Shown here one piece after another: positions 17,440-25,212 of a stretch of DNA of 64,000 nt (the stretch's first letter is position 1; every line of letters begins with the position of its first letter). Source of the stretch: Paraburkholderia sediminicola (GTDB lineage: Bacteria; Pseudomonadota; Gammaproteobacteria; Burkholderiales; Burkholderiaceae); contig NZ_CADIKC010000022.1 of the NCBI RefSeq assembly GCF_902859805.1, positions 1-64,000 of the forward strand, read 5' to 3'. A model generated the notes under the pieces. It did not search any database, had not been told where the DNA came from, and saw only the letters and a program-made list of their open reading frames with translations. The translations under genes were made by a program, and so were the position numbers.

Positions 17440-18692
17440 CCTCAGTTTCTTCTACGTCTGCTTCGTCTGCATCTGCTACATCAACGCCTTCAGCAGAGCA
17501 ACAGGGTGCGTTGCCGCTTGCGGGCATTCGCGTGATCGAGTTGTCGCATATGGTGATGGGACCGACCTGCGGGATGATTCTTGGCGACCTCGGCGCTGAA
17601 GTCATCAAGGTCGAGCCACCGCGCGGAGACGGTACGCGCCGTTTGCTCGGCACCGGTGCGGGTTTTTTTCGTACCTTCAATCGCAACAAGAAAAGTGTCG
17701 CGCTCGATCTCGATACGGAAGCAGGATTGGCCGCGCTGCACAAACTGGTCGATACCGCGGATGTATTCGTCGAGAACTTCAAGCCGGGTCGCATGGCGAG
17801 CCTGGGCCTCGATTACGCATCGCTTCGCGAGCGCAATCCCAGGCTGATCTATGTCTCGCACAAGGGATTTCTAAACGGTCCATACGAGCACCGTCTCGCT
17901 CTGGACGAAGTCGTGCAGATGATGGCCGGCCTTGCCTACATGACGGGACCGGTAGGCCGGCCGTTGCGCGCGGGGAGTTCGGTCAACGACATCATGGGCG
18001 GCATGTTCGGCGCGATCGGCGTGCTTGCCGCGCTTCACGAACGGCATACGAGCGGACGCGGCAAGGAAGTACAGAGCGCGCTGTTCGAGAACTGCGTGCT
18101 GCTTTCCGCGCAACACATGCAGCAGTTCGCCGCGACCGGCGTACCCGCTGCGCCGATGCCCGAGCGCATCAGCGCGTGGGCCGTCTACGACGTGTTCCGG
18201 CTCGCCAACGACGAGCAGATGTTTATCGCAGCCACGGGTGACGGCCAGTGGCGCGCGCTGTGCGCGATTCTCGGTCGCGCCGACCTGCTGGCCGATCCGC
18301 GCCTCGCGACTAACAACGACCGCGTGCTGGCGCGCGAGTGGCTGCTGCAGACGCTCGGTGAAACCTTGAGTCGCTTCGAAGGCGCGGCGCTCGTGCCGCT
18401 GTTCGAGCGCGACCACATTCCCTTCGCGTCGATCACGAAACCCGAGGACCTGTTCGACGATCCGCATCTGAACGAAAGCGGCGGTCTTGCGCGATTGACG
18501 CTCGATGACGGCAGCGAAACCGCAATGCCCTTGCTGCCGATTTCGATGGATGGAGCGCGTCTGCAACCGCGCTCGCCGATTGCAAAGATCGGTGAACATA
18601 CCGCCGACGTGCTGCGCGGTTTGGGCTACGACGAAGCACAGATCACGGCATTGGGCGGCGGCGTAGCGCAGGTGCCGCGAGAAGCTGCATGA
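17436..18692 (+). CDS. CaiB/BaiF-family (class III) CoA-transferase
   Basis: A 418-residue class III CoA-transferase. A 25-residue Ser/Thr/Ala-rich leader precedes the domain start at LAGIRVIELSHMVMGPTCG. The GSSVNDIMGGMFG string at about 183-195 contains the Asp expected to form the acyl intermediate. LGDLGAEVIKVEPPRGD is the usual CoA-binding region. It overlaps the lyase gene by four bases. Together they would activate an organic acid to its CoA ester and cleave it. Confidence 0.93.
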   Translation: MTSVSSTSASSASATSTPSAEQQGALPLAGIRVIELSHMVMGPTCGMILGDLGAEVIKVEPPRGDGTRRLLGTGAGFFRTFNRNKKSVALDLDTEAGLAALHKLVDTADVFVENFKPGRMASLGLDYASLRERNPRLIYVSHKGFLNGPYEHRLALDEVVQMMAGLAYMTGPVGRPLRAGSSVNDIMGGMFGAIGVLAALHERHTSGRGKEVQSALFENCVLLSAQHMQQFAATGVPAAPMPERISAWAVYDVFRLANDEQMFIAATGDGQWRALCAILGRADLLADPRLATNNDRVLAREWLLQTLGETLSRFEGAALVPLFERDHIPFASITKPEDLFDDPHLNESGGLARLTLDDGSETAMPLLPISMDGARLQPRSPIAKIGEHTADVLRGLGYDEAQITALGGGVAQVPREAA

Positions 18693-18771
18693 GGGTAGCG
18701 GCGCGCTTGATGCGTCGAACGTAGTCAATCAATCTCATCCGGCGTCAGACCGGAAATCATGGAGACAGACG

Positions 18772-20256
18772 ATGAAATCGTCGAATCATGCGGTGTATGC
18801 GACAGCGGTCGGCGATGCTGGCGCGCTGGGTGGTTTGCCCTCAGGCGCCGGTGCATCGGCCGGCGGCCGTGCTGACGAGATCGCGCTGAATGGCGCGCGT
18901 ATTTCCGCGCGGCTCGACCGCTTGCCCGCGACGCGTTCGATCTGGCAACTGGTCATGCTGCTGAGCCTCGGACTCTTCTTCGAACTGTATGACCTGATGT
19001 TCTCCGGCTACATCGCGCCGGGCCTCGTGCGCAGCGGCATTCTCACCGCGACGACGCACGGTCTGTTCGGCACCAGCGGCGTGGCGAGTTTCATCGCGGC
19101 GTTATTCGCAGGCCTGTTTATCGGCACGGCGGCATGCGGTTTTCTCGCCGACCGCTTCGGGCGGCGCGCGATCTTCACCTGGTCGCTGCTGTGGTACACC
19201 GCGGCCAACATCATCATGGCGTTCCAGGACACGGCGCTCGGGCTCAACCTCTGGCGCTTCATCGCGGGGATCGGTATCGGCGTGGAGATCGTGACGATCG
19301 GTACGTACATCTCCGAACTCGTGCCAAAACACGTGCGAGGGCGCGCGTCGGCCTTTTCGCAGGCTGTCGGTTTCTGCGCGGTGCCGATCGTCGCGTTTTT
19401 ATCGTATTTGCTGGTGCCGCACCGTTACTTCGGCCTCGACGGCTGGCGTCTGGTCGTGCTGACTGGCGTAGTGGGCGCGATCGTGGTGTGGTGGATTCGC
19501 CTGCGTTTGCCGGAGAGCCCACGCTGGCTCGCACAGAAGGGGCGCATCGAGGAAGCCGACGCCGTGATGAAGCGACTCGAAGCGCGTGTGGAACGAGAAT
19601 ATGGACGGCCTTTGCCGGAGCCGGCGTTGCCCGAACCGGTGCGCGCCCGCGCGGCGTTTCGTGATTTGCTGGTGCCGCCGTATCGCAAGCGCACGCTGAT
19701 GCTGATCATTTTCCACGTGTTCCAGACGATGGGTTATTACGGCTTCGCGAACTGGATTCCGACGTTGCTGATCAAGCAGGGCATTACCGTCACGACGAGT
19801 TTGATGTACGCGAGCATCATTGCGATCGCGGCGCCCCTTGGACCGTTGCTGGGGATGCTGATTGCCGACCGCTTCGAGCGTAAGACGGTGATTATCTGCA
19901 TGGCTGCGGTCAACGTGGTGTGCGGACTGCTGTTCAGTCAGGCGCGGGAGACGGTGTTGCTCGTGAGTTTGGGCGTGTGCCTCGTTCTGGCGGGCAACAT
20001 TATTTCTTATAGCTACCACGCATATCAGGCCGAGCTGTTTCCGACCAGTATTCGCGCGAGGGCAGTGGGGTTTGTTTATTCGTGGAGCCGGATTTCGGCA
20101 ATGTTCTCCGCGTTCGTGATTGCGGGATGCTTGAACCGGTTTGGCGTGAACGGGGTGTTTGTGTTTATTTCGGGGGCGATGATGATCGTCATGCTGGCCA
20201 TCGGGACGCTTGGGCCGAAGACGCGGGATGTCGCGCTGGAGGATATTTCGAGGTAA
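18772..20256 (+). CDS. MFS transporter, metabolite:H+ symporter type
   Basis: A 494-residue protein with twelve helices. The cytoplasmic loops carry ADRFGRRAIF (about 125) and ADRFERKTVI (about 365), the MFS motif A in both halves. A soluble N-terminal extension of about 55 residues precedes helix 1 (LVMLLSLGLFFELYDLMFSG), and the FELYD string with acidic residues in helix 1 resembles aromatic-acid/niacin-type symporters. Starts 80 bp after the CoA-transferase with a GGAGA ribosome site; probably the uptake system of the same pathway. Confidence 0.92.
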   Translation: MKSSNHAVYATAVGDAGALGGLPSGAGASAGGRADEIALNGARISARLDRLPATRSIWQLVMLLSLGLFFELYDLMFSGYIAPGLVRSGILTATTHGLFGTSGVASFIAALFAGLFIGTAACGFLADRFGRRAIFTWSLLWYTAANIIMAFQDTALGLNLWRFIAGIGIGVEIVTIGTYISELVPKHVRGRASAFSQAVGFCAVPIVAFLSYLLVPHRYFGLDGWRLVVLTGVVGAIVVWWIRLRLPESPRWLAQKGRIEEADAVMKRLEARVEREYGRPLPEPALPEPVRARAAFRDLLVPPYRKRTLMLIIFHVFQTMGYYGFANWIPTLLIKQGITVTTSLMYASIIAIAAPLGPLLGMLIADRFERKTVIICMAAVNVVCGLLFSQARETVLLVSLGVCLVLAGNIISYSYHAYQAELFPTSIRARAVGFVYSWSRISAMFSAFVIAGCLNRFGVNGVFVFISGAMMIVMLAIGTLGPKTRDVALEDISR

Positions 20257-20270
20257 AGCGGATGGGTGAG

Positions 20271-20290
20271 GCCCGCCTGGCGGGGCGGGC
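20271..20290 (+). terminator. GC-rich hairpin after MFS gene
   Basis: GCCCGCC (20271-20277) pairs with GGCGGGC (20284-20290), six-base loop, 15 bp past the stop. Only two T residues follow, so efficiency is uncertain. Confidence 0.4.
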
Positions 20291-20323
20291 TTGCTGCCTG
20301 GTTCGTGCTGCTTTAGTGCTTCT

Positions 20324-20464
20324 TTAGTGTTTCTTTGGCGTTGCCGAAACGGTTGGCGCTACGCGGATCGGGGGTGCGCCCGACGGCGTCGTGGCCGGTG
20401 TGGGTTTCTTGGCCTGCTTCGGTTTCTTTACTTCGCGGTTACTGCGCATTTGACCTTTTGCCAT
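20324..20464 (-). CDS. Small basic Lys/Pro-rich protein (46 residues)
   Basis: Reads MAKGQMRSNREVKKPKQAKK followed by a Pro/Thr/Ala-rich tail ending ATPKKH. A GGGGAG ribosome site lies about six bases before the ATG, and the stop is TAA. The protein is strongly basic, without signal peptide or membrane segment, and probably binds nucleic acid or ribosomes (inference). Small MAKGQxRSNRE-type proteins are, as I recall, frequent in Burkholderia genomes, without assigned function. Converges on the MFS gene. Confidence 0.75.
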   Translation of the reverse strand: MAKGQMRSNREVKKPKQAKKPTPATTPSGAPPIRVAPTVSATPKKH

Positions 20465-20554
20465 GATGGGCTCCCCAGTAGGCTTTTATCGCTCCGCGAG
20501 GGAGCAGTTGGATAGTGTGCGCTGAATTTTGGGTTTATGGGGGAGGATTTGCGG

Positions 20555-20784
20555 TTTTTTGCCTGCTCGGCGTTTTTGTTTGTGGTTCTGGGGGTGGTGT
20601 CTTTTCTTGTTCTGGCTTTGGTGCCTTTCCTTGACATGTTAGTGGTCTATTAGCGTTGCCCCTGTGCGGGGCGGCACTTACTTTCTTTGCCGCCGCAAAG
20701 AAAGATAAGCAAAGAAAGCGGCTCAAACCGCTAATGCTAAGTGGGCACCGTGGTCTGCTGCGGGTAGTGGTGCGACTGGAATCC
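20555..20784 (-). repeat. Dispersed element, copy 2 (minus orientation)
   Basis: Nearly the reverse complement of 21231-21437. Shared blocks in order are GATTCCAG, CACCACTACCC, AGCAGACCACGGTGCCCACT, TTTGAGCCGCTTTCTTTGC, the CTTTGC/GCAAAG hairpin, GCCGCCCCGCACAGGGGC, CTAATAGACCACTA and AAGGAAAGGC. It lacks the perfect 17-bp arms of copy 1 but keeps a shorter stem. Confidence 0.85.
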
Positions 20785-21043
20785 GTGTTCTCGCACATTC
20801 CACGTTAGTGACAAAGGACTCATCAGCTCCCATTCCGCACTACGTGCGTTGCGGACGGGTCTGCATGGGAAACCACGGGCTTTGGTCGAGGTTTGTGGGG
20901 GCCGTCGGCTTCGCCTCGGCGAGGCGCCTCTGCATTCGCTCGGGAACCCCCACTTCAAATGAAATATCGATCAGTCGCCCTCACACTCCCAGCAGCCATG
21001 CAATGACGAGTTTCGGCGCTGAGCAAGGCGCGAATGTCTGAGC

Positions 21044-21112
21044 GCGAAAGCACAACGCGAGAGCACAAACGCGAGAGCACAAACGCAAGGGCACGAGCGC
21101 GGGAGCGCAAAC
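21044..21112 (+). repeat. 14-bp tandem repeat, five units
   Basis: Units GCGAAAGCACAAC (13), GCGAGAGCACAAAC twice, GCAAGGGCACGAGC and GCGGGAGCGCAAAC follow head to tail. It lies between the two inverted copies of the dispersed element. Confidence 0.8.
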
Positions 21113-21230
21113 GTGTGGGAACGTGCGAGCTAAAACGTAGCGGGAGGTTTTAAGAAGTACTCTTCGGCGCGCGCAGCGCCGCCGGAAGTATGACGCCCTT
21201 GTCACTGGCGTATGCAGGGGCACGAACCCA

Positions 21231-21437
21231 GATTCCAGATGCACCACTACCCGTAGCAGACCACGGTGCCCACTTAGCATGAGCGGTTTGAGCCGCTTTC
21301 TTTGCTTATCTTTCTTTGCGGCGGCAAAGAAAGTAAGTGCCGCCCCGCACAGGGGCAACGCTAATAGACCACTACCAAAGCAAGGAAAGGCACCAAACCC
21401 AGAACCACAAACAAAAGCGCCGAACAGGCAAAAAAAA
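21231..21437 (+). repeat. Dispersed element, copy 3 (plus orientation)
   Basis: Same blocks as copies 1 and 2, longer than copy 1 on its left side. It ends in CAGGCAAAAAAAA ten bases before the stop codon of the minus-strand AraC gene, the same placement relative to a leftward gene as copy 1. On the minus strand this gives a T-run just past the gene. Confidence 0.85.
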
Positions 21438-21446
21438 CCCAAACCC

Positions 21447-22430
21447 TCACCCCGCGCGCGCGCGACTACGCCGCCAGGTCTCCGATGGCAACTCCCCAAA
21501 CTGCCCCCGATACTCATTGGAGAAATTCCCAAAATGCCAGAACCCCCACCGCGTAGCGACCTCAGTAACAGACCCAGCGGCTCTCAATTCCCGCCGCACA
21601 TGATCCAGCCGAACCGCTCGTATATACGCTGAAGGATTCACCCCAACCGTATCCTCAAACGCATACTGCAAAGTGCGCCGACTCGCGCGAAACCGGGCAC
21701 ATAACTCGGCGACTGACAGCGGGCAATCCGGCGACTCTTCCACCAACTCGCGAACGCTGCGCACAAGCTGCCAGTTCCGCGCGGTACGCGCTTCGACATT
21801 CCCGTGTGGATCGGCATCCCGCATTCCCTGCAATGCCTCGGCAAGACCAAATACCACCGACTTCTCGAACGAGGCCGCCACGCCGCCATCATCGAGCAAC
21901 GTCGGCGTCGCACTCACAGCGTCAAGCAATTGCTTCAGCACCTCGCGAAAGCCCTGCAACCTCGCAGGATCCACATTCAACACACCAGGCCTCGCGCCCA
22001 GCAGCAGCGCAATCTCATCGAGCTGCGAGCGCAGCAAATGATCGGCAATCGCGTCAGGTTCGATCTCCAGATTCACCACCAGATGCGTGTCGGGCGATAA
22101 AAACTCGAACCCGCCATCGCCGGAAAACACATGCAGGCCGTCACGATGACTCGTCTGCCCGCAGAGCAAAGCATGCCCTTCGAGTTGAAATGGAATGCCC
22201 ACGGCGAGCCTGGACCGCGCCACCTGGCCGCGTTGATAGACCGTGCGGTTCAGGCGTTCCACCAACACCCGCACGCCGCCCGCGGCGAACGAACTCACCG
22301 AGCCGTCAAAGGGGCCACGCGAAATCTGGCAATAGCTCTGGTTCCACGCGTCGAGCAACATCGCCTGCTCGTCGATGTTCCGGCAATAGCGAATCTCGAC
22401 GGCGCTGCTTGTCTGATGGGCCGGCTGCAT
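21447..22430 (-). CDS. AraC-family regulator (EutR-like)
   Basis: A 327-residue regulator. The first 200 residues are a sensor domain, and the AraC double helix-turn-helix occupies about 220-325 (LSVAELCARFRASRRTLQYAFEDTVGVNPSAYIRAVRLDHVR, then VTEVATRWGFWHFGNFSNEYRGQFGELPS). The WGFWHFGNFSNEYRGQFGE string is shared with the EutR group. It is divergent from the dehydrogenase gene at 22707 with 276 bp between, so it probably controls the dehydrogenase/permease pair. Inducer unknown. Confidence 0.9.
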   Translation of the reverse strand: MQPAHQTSSAVEIRYCRNIDEQAMLLDAWNQSYCQISRGPFDGSVSSFAAGGVRVLVERLNRTVYQRGQVARSRLAVGIPFQLEGHALLCGQTSHRDGLHVFSGDGGFEFLSPDTHLVVNLEIEPDAIADHLLRSQLDEIALLLGARPGVLNVDPARLQGFREVLKQLLDAVSATPTLLDDGGVAASFEKSVVFGLAEALQGMRDADPHGNVEARTARNWQLVRSVRELVEESPDCPLSVAELCARFRASRRTLQYAFEDTVGVNPSAYIRAVRLDHVRRELRAAGSVTEVATRWGFWHFGNFSNEYRGQFGELPSETWRRSRARAG

Positions 22431-22706
22431 AGCTTCTCCCGATTCTGTTGGCGCTCCCCGAAAGCCTCGTGCCGACCAGTGTATGCGAAAAAAAGTCCGT
22501 GTCGCACCCGGGGTTCAGGCCGCCTGCGCTCATTCGGGTGCGCTTGAATCACCGCATGTAATGCATTTGTCAGTAAGGCGGATTTTTACGGGATTTTTAC
22601 TTTTTGCCAATTTTGGATAGTCGCCGATTTTTGCCGCCCCTACTTTGTGCACAACGCAATGCAACACAACGCACTGGGCACTTGGGCACTGGAACGGGAG
22701 TCACGC

Positions 22707-23483
22707 ATGAGCAGAGCGGCAGGCAGGCTGGAAGGCAAGATCGCGATCGTGTCAGGCGGCGCGACCGGTGCGGGCGGCGCGGCGTCGCTGCTATTCGCAC
22801 AGGAAGGCGCGCAAGTCGCCGTGGTCGATATCAATACCGATGCGGGCGAGGAGGTCGTGACGCGAATTCGCGCGGCTGGCGGCACAGCCGAACTGTTCGC
22901 CGCCGATGTATCGAAGCGCGCCGCTGTGGACACGGCCGTGGCGAACATCATGGCGCGCTTCGGGCGCATCGACGTGCTGTTCAACCACGCCGGCAGCATC
23001 GTCGTGAAGCCCTTCGTCGATACCACCGACGAAGACTACGACTGGCTCATGAACGTCAACGTCAAAAGCATGTTCATGATGACCCGCGCGGTGCTGCCGC
23101 ACATGCTCGCGGCAGGCGGCGGTTCGATCGTGTGCACCGCGTCGATTTCGTCGGTCGCGGCCACGCCGCTCGAAGTGCTGTACTGCACGACCAAAGGCGC
23201 ATGCGCCATGTTCGCGCGATCGATCGCTGTCGAGTATCGCGACCGTGGCATTCGCTGCAACGCCGTGTGCCCCGGTTTCATCGATACCCCGCATGGGCGC
23301 CGCGAAATCAGCGCGCTCGCGAAGTATGGCTTCGATGCGAGCGAAGCGGCGCTGTCGGTGCAGCAGGGCCGTCTGTGCGCGCCGGAAGAAGTCGCGCGCG
23401 CCGCGCTCTTTCTCGCCAGCGACGACGCCAGTTTCGTCAACGGCGCGCACCTGTACGTCGATAACTGCTTTACGGCTGCGTGA
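22707..23483 (+). CDS. Short-chain dehydrogenase/reductase
   Basis: A 258-residue SDR enzyme. The cofactor loop is SGGATGAGGAAS at about 14-25, a slightly altered TGxxxGxG. Asp after beta-2 (VVDINTD, about 38-44) points to NAD(H). The usual NNAG is NHAG here, and the active-site Tyr and Lys lie in YCTTK (about 157-161), with Ser upstream in TASISS. ATG 22707 is chosen from the GGAACGGGAG ribosome site and because the family begins right before LEGKIAIVSGG. A permease gene follows 76 bp later, so it likely works on a compound taken up by it. Confidence 0.9.
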   Translation: MSRAAGRLEGKIAIVSGGATGAGGAASLLFAQEGAQVAVVDINTDAGEEVVTRIRAAGGTAELFAADVSKRAAVDTAVANIMARFGRIDVLFNHAGSIVVKPFVDTTDEDYDWLMNVNVKSMFMMTRAVLPHMLAAGGGSIVCTASISSVAATPLEVLYCTTKGACAMFARSIAVEYRDRGIRCNAVCPGFIDTPHGRREISALAKYGFDASEAALSVQQGRLCAPEEVARAALFLASDDASFVNGAHLYVDNCFTAA

Positions 23484-23559
23484 GCCGGTCCTTCGTCGCG
23501 CGGTCACGCCTTAGCATCGCTCAGCCGCTTCGTCTTAACCCTGTTCAAAGGATCGCGTT

Positions 23560-25098
23560 ATGGACATCAACACGGCGGTGCCGTCGGCGGAGTCGGCCGA
23601 CAACGACGTCAAGCTGTTGCACAAGATGGGCTACGCGCAGGAACTGTCCCGGCGCATGGGGGCGTTCTCGAACTTTGCGGTGTCGTTCTCGCTGATCTGC
23701 ATTCTGTCGGGCGGCATCACGTCGTTCCAGATGGGCTTGTCGGCAGCGGGCGGGGCGTCGATCGGGCTCGGCTGGCCGCTCGGCTCGCTGTTCGCGTTGG
23801 TCGTGGCGGCAGCGATGGCCCAGATCGCGTCGTCGTATCCGACGGCCGGCGGCCTTTATCACTGGAGTTCGATTCTCGGCGGCAAAATGTGGGGCTGGCT
23901 CACTGCGTGGCTGAATCTGCTTGGTCTCGTGTTCGTGGTCGCCGCGATCAACTACGGTACCTATGATCCGTTCTTTCGCACGCTGATCGCGCCGATGTTC
24001 GGTGTGAGTCCCGATTCGCTCGGCTGGTGGCAGCAGACGCTCTTTCTGACGGTGATCACCGCCTCGCAGGCGTTCCTGAATCATCGCGGCATTCGTATCA
24101 CCAGCAAGATCACGGACCTGTCGGGCTATCTGATCTTCGTGGTGACGGTCATGCTGGTGGTGTCCCTGCTGGTGTATTCGCCGGTCAAGATTGATCTGTC
24201 GCGGCTCTACACGTTCACCAACTTCACCGGTATCGATGGCGGCGCATGGCCCAAGCAGACCATTGCCATGGCGTTTCTGTCCGGTTTGCTGTTGACCGCT
24301 TATACGATCACGGGCTTCGACGCTTCTGCGCATACCTCGGAGGAGACACATCAGGCGGCGCGCAATGTGCCGCGCGGCATTGTTGGCTCCGTGTTCTGGT
24401 CGACGACCTTCGGCTATGTGATGGTGTGCGCGTTCGTACTGGTGATGCCGGATATCACTGCCGGGGTGAAGCAGGGCACCGGGTTCTTCGAAGCGATTCT
24501 TGCGCCGATTCCGGGACCGCTGCGCATCCTCATCGAATTGCTGATGTTCTTCATCAACTACGTATGCGGTCTCGCAGCCGTTACGTCGACCTCGCGCATG
24601 ATGTTCGCGTTTGCCCGCGACGGCGGCTTGCCTGGCTCGAAGTGGCTGCGCAAGGTGAATGCGGCACACCGTACGCCGGGCGCGGCGATCTGGACCTCGG
24701 CGGTGCTGGCGATCGTGGTGACGTTGTACGGTGATGCGTTCACTGTGCTGAGCGCGGGGAGCGCGGTGTTCCTGTTCATCTCCTACGCGATGCCGATTGC
24801 CGCCGGCATTTTCGCCGAAGGGCGCACGTGGAAGGAAAAAGGGCCGTTCCAGTTGGGCATGCTGTCGAAGCCGTTCGCGGTGGCTGCGGTGTTCGGCGCG
24901 CTCGTGCTCGCCTATGTCGGCATGCAGCCGCCTAACCAGAAAGTGGTGTACGTGATTGTCGGTTTGCTCGCGATACTGCTGGCGATCTGGTACGGCGCAG
25001 GTGTGCGCAAGAGCTTTGCGGGCCCGCCGATCGGCAAGGTGTCGAAGGAACGCGAGCAGGAGCTGAGCGGACTCGAGGGGAGACTGGGGGAAAGCTGA
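23560..25098 (+). CDS. APC-superfamily amino-acid/amine permease (ACT/GABA-permease type)
   Basis: A 512-residue permease with about twelve helices. Strings typical of the amino acid/choline transporter group are LSRRMGAFSNFAVSFSLI at about 26-43, PTAGGLYHWSSILGG (about 100) and TGFDASAHTSEETHQAARN (about 250). Substrates in this family include GABA, choline and other amines. In operon order with the SDR gene; the AraC gene behind them is the likely regulator. Confidence 0.93.
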   Translation: MDINTAVPSAESADNDVKLLHKMGYAQELSRRMGAFSNFAVSFSLICILSGGITSFQMGLSAAGGASIGLGWPLGSLFALVVAAAMAQIASSYPTAGGLYHWSSILGGKMWGWLTAWLNLLGLVFVVAAINYGTYDPFFRTLIAPMFGVSPDSLGWWQQTLFLTVITASQAFLNHRGIRITSKITDLSGYLIFVVTVMLVVSLLVYSPVKIDLSRLYTFTNFTGIDGGAWPKQTIAMAFLSGLLLTAYTITGFDASAHTSEETHQAARNVPRGIVGSVFWSTTFGYVMVCAFVLVMPDITAGVKQGTGFFEAILAPIPGPLRILIELLMFFINYVCGLAAVTSTSRMMFAFARDGGLPGSKWLRKVNAAHRTPGAAIWTSAVLAIVVTLYGDAFTVLSAGSAVFLFISYAMPIAAGIFAEGRTWKEKGPFQLGMLSKPFAVAAVFGALVLAYVGMQPPNQKVVYVIVGLLAILLAIWYGAGVRKSFAGPPIGKVSKEREQELSGLEGRLGES

Positions 25099-25149
25099 CG
25101 CTCTGGGAGTGCGCGGCGAGGCGCCGCCATCCATGTCTGAACAAAATAA

Positions 25150-25182
25150 CGTCAGCCGGCCCTGAAGCCGGCTGACGTTTTT
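25150..25182. terminator. Bidirectional rho-independent terminator
   Basis: An 11-base stem CGTCAGCCGGC (25150-25160) / GCCGGCTGACG (25167-25177), six-base loop, TTTTT on the plus side and an A-rich stretch (ACAAAATAA) on the other. It serves the permease and the leftward gene ending at 25213. Confidence 0.9.
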
Positions 25183-25212
25183 ACATCTACCGCATGATGC
25201 GGCGGTTGCTAA

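Larger units (their letters stand above)
20465..21446. other. Repeat-rich intergenic region
   Basis: Almost 1 kb with no supported gene. It contains dispersed element copies 2 and 3 facing each other in inverted orientation, a central segment of about 450 bp, and a 14-bp tandem repeat. Frames here are low complexity and lack start signals. Confidence 0.7.

Noticed and set aside
20785..21230. Central segment between inverted repeats as a mobile element with its own gene
   Set aside because: No frame with a start signal or transposase-like motif was found in it.
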